A model generated the notes under the pieces. That model saw only the letters and a list, made by a program, of their open reading frames with translations. It searched no databases and had not been told where the DNA came from. A program made the position numbers and the translations under genes. Below are positions 58,713 through 64,000 of a stretch of DNA of 64,000 bases, piece by piece (position 1 is the first letter of the stretch; each line of letters starts with the position of its first letter). The stretch comes from Collybia mongolica (Eukaryota > Basidiomycota > Agaricomycetes > Agaricales > Clitocybaceae): NCBI GenBank assembly GCA_013420905.1, contig JAAXNY010000023.1, positions 1-64,000 on the forward strand, given 5' to 3'.

Positions 58713-60439
58713 AATGGCGTCAAGGAGAGAACATTGTGATTTGGGCTGAGAGGGCCATTAGAACAGTATACAGAATGGACAAACGTACACTGCCTGTATG
58801 ATATATCACGCCGCTCAGGACTTGTTGTTTAATTTGACCAATAAAACTTCCCCTACATGAAGCCAAAAGTATGGGTGTCGGCTATAATTGTATTAGACTT
58901 ACTTTTGCGTGGGCAGGCGGTAGATTGGTATGTTTACTCACCACCACAGCCATTGACACGCCTTCAGTAACAATGTGATGCGAGGAACTCAGTGCTTGGT
59001 TCCGTATATCCATGGTGAATCTGAGCACCTGATATCTGTGTGGGTTGATATCTGGTAAGAGCTGAATGTTGAACACTGAGGCAAGTAACCCGCGAGATAG
59101 TTATAGGAGAAGCATGATGGTATCTTCTCGTAACCAGCCCAAGCAGTGCCATCCGGAAGTTTCCGATCAACCTATATTCAAGGTGAGTTATAAGCTTACT
59201 TGAAAGTGTAATGCTTGCGAGTTCCAAGGATAAATGTCGAAAAGTAAGGTGCAGGTTCCTCTTATTTAGAAGACCGTTTCTCTGCGACTTCATACAAAAA
59301 TAACGTTTCCAATTTGCGGGGTCTAATCGCCTCGCCGAAAGAGTTCACTCTGACCATCCTATCACTTGAATGAGAGTTAGGCCTGCAACTATACGACACA
59401 TGCACACTATATTATTGACTAAGTATCGATTCGATCTCTGTGTCTCCACTAACTGCCACCTATAAAGTAGGAACTACGTAGTAACATATAAATAGAACGG
59501 TATCATCGACAGTATCACACGTTGATATCTTCGAACACTATAACAGCCCCACAGCGATCCTCGGGTCCCGCCCTCAAATTTCGGTCATCAGAGACTCCAC
59601 ACTACTCTACAACCTCTACTCTTTAATATCGCCTTTATCATAACAGTCACTAACCTCAGAGATCATCTGCTTCGTGTGGCAACGGACTGTTGACTTGTTG
59701 CCCAAGTAACAACATCCCGCGCGCCTTGAACTCGTTAAATACGTTACAACTCGGTTGACCAGAGTGATATTGGCCTAGCGCATGATTCTGTTGATCAGTT
59801 TCAGATGAAATGGGTACAGGGCATCCGGAATTCTGGCTTCAAAAAGGATCAATGTGGAATGTTATGGTCATTCAATACCACTGTCCTTACCTTCTCGATA
59901 CTCGAACTCATTCATTTACATCTACAAATATGATTATGTTACTTGGAAGCCGTATGTTAAGGGCCTGATGCTGAGAGGTTGTATACTCATTCAAACTTAG
60001 GACAAGAAGCCAACATTAAAAACTCGCGCAGCCAGACGTAAGTTACAGCTTGGCTTAAATGGTTCATAAACACCATGTTAAGGTCATCAAATAACTCTAG
60101 AATTCCTCAGGAGTGAGCCTTTCCTTATCCTCTGAAACACTAGATCTGAAGCCTGGAGACAGCAAATACCGGTGTGTTTTTCCCTTCCCAAGCTCCAAAT
60201 GGACTTTAGTTACATTATGGGTTTCAGTGTTCCGATATCCACAGGAAGGTAGATAATGCCCATATATCACAGTTGCTGGCCTTTACTAGAAACTAGAAGG
60301 ACACTAGGGCCGTATCCAGCTATACGTGCGTCAATTCCTGTGGCACGACAGAAGGGGGACTATTTGGCTCGGGACTCGGGACCACCTCCTCATTGTGTAG
60401 CCGACTCCCCCTACACTGATAACTTCAATACGAACAATA
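58713..60439. other. Intergenic stretch
   Basis: No gene recognised. An overlapping pair of minus-strand frames at 58882-59293 has no known features. An upstream exon of the next membrane-protein gene may lie near 60256-60440, where a plus frame is open. Confidence 0.35.
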
Positions 60440-61648
60440 ATGCTAACATACACTATAGTAGCAGCAACAACTCATTCCATCGTCGTCAACACCCCGCCGT
60501 CTCTAGTTACCTCCATCCCGCTTGCACCAAAACCATCCAGATTCTTTCTAATTGATCTCACCACGCATGCAACAGATTCACCCGTGTCCCCTACAGTCAA
60601 CTCTGCTGCTCTTTCATCCGAATCACCTATAATCCATCCGGTTACACCCACTCTACTTCCGCAAAAAGCGATACCGTATGCTCTTTTCTTAGCTCTCCCA
60701 TATAATTAGGATAATCGCTTACCTTGAATTCCCAGATTCTTCGACAGGAAAGTTACTGTTGCATGTGTATTTACCGCAGTTGGGATCGTCATAGCCGCAC
60801 TTATCATCGTTGTCATCATCTTGATGAGACACTTACGACATGCTAGGATTGCGGCTCTGAAGGTAGCTACGCCGGCTCCAAAAATCAATGATCGCGAGGG
60901 TTGGACGGACGAGCAGGGAGAGGTGAGGCCCGTTTCTGACGGGTATGTTTTCACTATGCCATCGCAGAGACACCGCCTTACGCATGGAACGATCCCCATG
61001 TACAATAAACACAGTAGCGTTGGTCACAGGCGGGGAGACTTGCAAGATAGAAGCAATACCATCGGTGAAACAGAGAGGGACAGAGAGGTTACACACTTCA
61101 TTCCTGACGAAGAATACTCTGACAATACTTTCGAACAGCGTTCAAGCACTTTGTCCTGGGATGTATCCAGAGACCTTTCCGTAACTGTTCAAGGAGAAAA
61201 AGAAGAAGTTCCAGTCTCACCAATGCAATCAGATATGAGGGGATATTTGTACACAAAGGAAGAGCTGGAGGACGAGAACATGTCACGCTTGTTGTTGACG
61301 ACGTTGGAATACGATCAACACGCATACCCGGTGCACAGAGATTCAGTGTGGTCAGAAGATCCAGGGTCCAGACTTTCTGCGTACCTTCCCTTAAATTATC
61401 GTATGTCCACGATGACCGGGTACGCGGACACAGTACGAAGCGCATCACCGGTGCATGATCTGTACGACATGTCTCGGTCCAATACTGTAAAAAGTGCGCA
61501 CAGCTTCAGGTCAGCATACGATCCATGTTATTGGAACCTGAACAACGCGCCGAGTGTGCCACCGCCCACATGGAGGCACCATAATGGTACTTATGAGGCG
61601 ACGACTATAGGTCGAGTTGAGGACGGCCCGGCAACCACAGAGGCGTGA
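60440..61648 (+). CDS. Single-pass membrane protein of the tandem family (gene 3)
   Basis: Exons 60440-60675 and 60736-61648 give 382 residues. The 60-nt intron (GTATGC...CCCAG) is phase 2 and falls directly before FFDRKVTVACVFTAVGIVIA, the same place as in the genes at 27455 and 53417. The ectodomain is Ser/Thr/Pro-rich (TTHATDSPVSPTVNSAALSS). The membrane helix is followed by RHLRHARIAALK. The tail ends GYADTVRSASPVHDLYDMSR, SNTVKSAHSFRSAYD and PSVPPPTW, a diverged form of the family signature. The region upstream of 60440 is open in another frame, so a 5' exon may exist. Confidence 0.7.
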
Positions 61649-63790
61649 TTGCAACAATGTCCTCCCAAGCCCCTACTGACGCAGAGGCCAGAAATGAGAG
61701 CATGGACAACGTACATTCCTTAGGACATAAACACTTGGTAGAAACACTCCTTTATTGTAACTTATTGTATCGCTGAATTGATCACTATAAAAAAGAACAT
61801 TCGGTTAGAGTTTCGATCCCTGCACAAACCCTATGAAGAGCCCACAACATAATGTAGACTGATGCCAGCTGGTACGGGGCATTCTTGATAAGTACAAGGA
61901 TTGAAAGGCGTGTAAGAACATCACAGATTGTTGTGGTAGGTATATCTGGCGTAGGCCAGGAGTACTAACAACCTGAAAAAAATGAGAAGATGAGGAACGC
62001 GTATGCGTCAAGTGAGCGGTTGATGGAATTGATTGGTTCCTCATAACCTGCCCAGCCTATATATCCGGTAGACTCTGATATGGCCAGTTAGTTATTCCGG
62101 AAATGAATCGAAAGCTATTACGATTTACTTCCGAAAGTTCGCATTTGTTTCAAGTTGTAATTCATTGTTTCTGTCCAGAAGGTTAACAGGAACGCCCTGC
62201 ATGGCAGCAAGCACTTCCCATTCTAGATCTAGAGAATGGGAACGCCAGGATCCTCCTGTCTCCTCCAGCTAACCGACCCACATACGACCCCTACCACATC
62301 TGACTGAGACGAAACCTCAACGGACGAGTGGTGGCATTGGCGTGCCCCTGGATAAGTAGCGCCGGACCTTCACACAGTATATTGCGTAACATATATCCTG
62401 TGTTGCGAGGTGAGTGATCTACACGGCTCTTAAAAAATAGTCCTGTAAGCACTGATCGGTATGGGAATACGGTATACGCATCATATCAATAATCGACTCA
62501 GAATCGCTAGTGTATTTTTCAACGAGCAAACACCATGCTCACAAGTCCCCCTCCAAATAGTTTTATGAATGACTTACCATTTTTCCGTATCTTATTTGAA
62601 CGGGTCGCCGCAAGGAGGATTGGAGGAGATCATGAACCTTTTGGTCCCAGTGTAAAGGGCCAAAGCTTCGTGAAATCTATATTTATCACGATACAGAGAA
62701 TAATTCGTCACAAGGGATGGAGGACCTCCGTGACCGAGGGGTTAATGTTCACCTGAGGCCGCTGCCACTTACAAGCGCAACGGAATATTTGGTGCTGGCA
62801 TGAGGCATTTTTCACGAGGAGGCGTATAGGGATCTATGATTATGTAGGGAATATGAAAATTATGATGCATGAAGGGTGCCAAGGATAACTCCACTGTAAG
62901 TCGAGGAAAGGAGATTTTGAGATAGAGTCAGTCAACAGTGTCCAGGAGCTGCCCGAGCCTCCAATAACAATATGAAATCCAAAGTGCTGGAGGCGAGATG
63001 ACAATGCGGAGGGAGGAGGAAGTAGATCTCGGAACGCGAGTGCTATGGGTCGTCATGTGGCGGGACAACATGCGCAGCAACTTTCAGGGAATGCTGTGAT
63101 GTGTATTTCCTGGGAATACTGCTCCTACGATCGGACCGCGCCCACATTCAGGGACCTGGACGACCCTTGATATGGTGGGGTATTAGTTCGGGAATCCCAG
63201 GTTCGGGCTCCGGTACTCACGCCTGAACAGAAGAATGAGTGTTTTTTTACATGTAAATCGAGCGAATGCCTAGCTTCGCCGGAGTAGGTTACGTCTAAAA
63301 ATTAGGCGCGAAAAATGGCAGAGGGGGAAGCTCTCATGACATCATCGTTGAAACGACCCAGTGTGGAAGGGAGTTATATACGCATTGTAAATAAGACAAT
63401 GCGTTGGTTGTTATTATTTCCATATATAATACGCATGAAATAAGAGTGTTGTTGTGGCAGAAATGCGTCATCTGTCAGACTTGGATGCGTGAAGATTATT
63501 AGCATTAGCAGAGCGTCCACAAGCTCTCCGGACCGAGGCATGACACCTGACTTACCTTGAAACAAGATCCGATCTGGATGCGACACATTGGGGTATTGGC
63601 CGGACCAATGATAGCGCGAGAATTACGATACTATATTGAAGTGTATGGATAACCACAAACGCCGCAACCCATTCCGAAAGGGTAGCGGCTCTCTGCTCTC
63701 AACAGCGAACGCAAGTTTACACAAAGGACGTTAGTGGTTCATTCCCTCATATTGGTCGTCCGAAAATCAACTGATTCACACAAGTGTCTC
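61649..63790. other. Intergenic stretch
   Basis: No recognisable gene in about 2.1 kb. A plus frame at 62535-62756 and minus frames at 61805-62044 and 63374-63586 have no family features. Confidence 0.35.
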
Positions 63791-64000
63791 ATGGAAGAAT
63801 ACCGGAATGACGAGAATTTCCTTCAGCGCATAGAGTCCTCGCCGTATCTACCCAGTAATGCGGAACGCACTTACCTTCGTGATCAGCTCAAGGTAGATGA
63901 AGATGAGCTTCGCAAGCTGGACATATTTTTAGCTATCCTCTTAGCTAAGCGTTCGCATCTCGTCAAACATATTAGCCGCTGCCGTGGATCGTTGGCACCC
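63791..64000 (+). CDS. F-box protein, 5' end only
   Basis: Seventy codons from ATG 63791 remain open to the window edge: MEEYRNDENFLQRIESSPYL at the start, then the helix DELRKLDIFLAILLAKRSHL and the run HISRCRGSLAP. The helix plus LAP matches the N-terminus of the complete F-box gene at 30995-32467 (DELHKLDVDLAIVLAKRSRL...LAP), so the F-box itself should follow just beyond the window. Confidence 0.75.
   Translation, partial: MEEYRNDENFLQRIESSPYLPSNAERTYLRDQLKVDEDELRKLDIFLAILLAKRSHLVKHISRCRGSLAP

Overview
The window is eukaryotic and reads as a basidiomycete fungus, most likely an Agaricomycete. Genes are split by very short GT-AG introns (about 39-85 nt). The protein families are typical of mushroom-forming fungi: F-box proteins whose N-terminal helix runs into a LAP...LPxEV motif, single-pass membrane proteins with Ser/Thr-rich ectodomains, a DUF6593-like protein, and the large uncharacterised 'SWWPK' family. 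No rRNA, tRNA gene, CRISPR array or bacterial operon was seen. All assignments come from reading the sequence; no search was run.

Region 1 (1-20.4 kb) is a large mobile-element complex. A broken SWWPK-family gene (1-2613, minus) borders a long inverted repeat: arm S1 at 2.7-4.5 kb and arm S2 at 14.2-15.4 kb. Between the arms lie two divergent, apparently intact genes, a SNF2-type helicase of about 1,500 residues (minus, 4493-9608) and an 855-residue protein of unknown function (plus, 11425-14090). A small conserved reading frame sits between them. From 15.4 to 20.4 kb there is an inverted, internally deleted and rearranged copy of the same unit, ending in a third arm, S3. All three arms carry pairs of a degenerate motif near GCAGGAGCAGACCCCGTACG set 49-50 bp apart, and a 17-bp dyad GAGGTTCGACGAACCTC. 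These look like cis-acting sites and are the best candidate here for an undescribed system.

Region 2 (20.4-27.4 kb) is gene-poor and repetitive. It holds one possible five-exon small gene, more copies of the 17-bp dyad, a 258-bp tandem duplication, a CCCTGCTCAT minisatellite and two further tandem repeats.

Region 3 (27.4-50.4 kb) holds a membrane protein gene (27455-29677), an F-box gene plus two F-box relics, a DUF6593-like gene, and two paralogous C2H2 zinc-finger genes in inverted orientation (32.9-36.8 and 48.1-50.4 kb). The left zinc-finger copy is split inside its first C-terminal finger by a 1,663-bp non-autonomous element with an 8-bp target duplication. A sister element (42821-44251) has its own 8-bp duplication and the same core, but end arrays of a different sequence.

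Region 4 (50.4-64 kb) holds a tandem family of membrane proteins: one relic at 52.3 kb and three genes at 53.4, 57.6 and 60.4 kb. They share a C-terminal motif, and two of them share with the 27-kb gene a phase-2 intron just before the membrane segment. The window ends inside another F-box gene.
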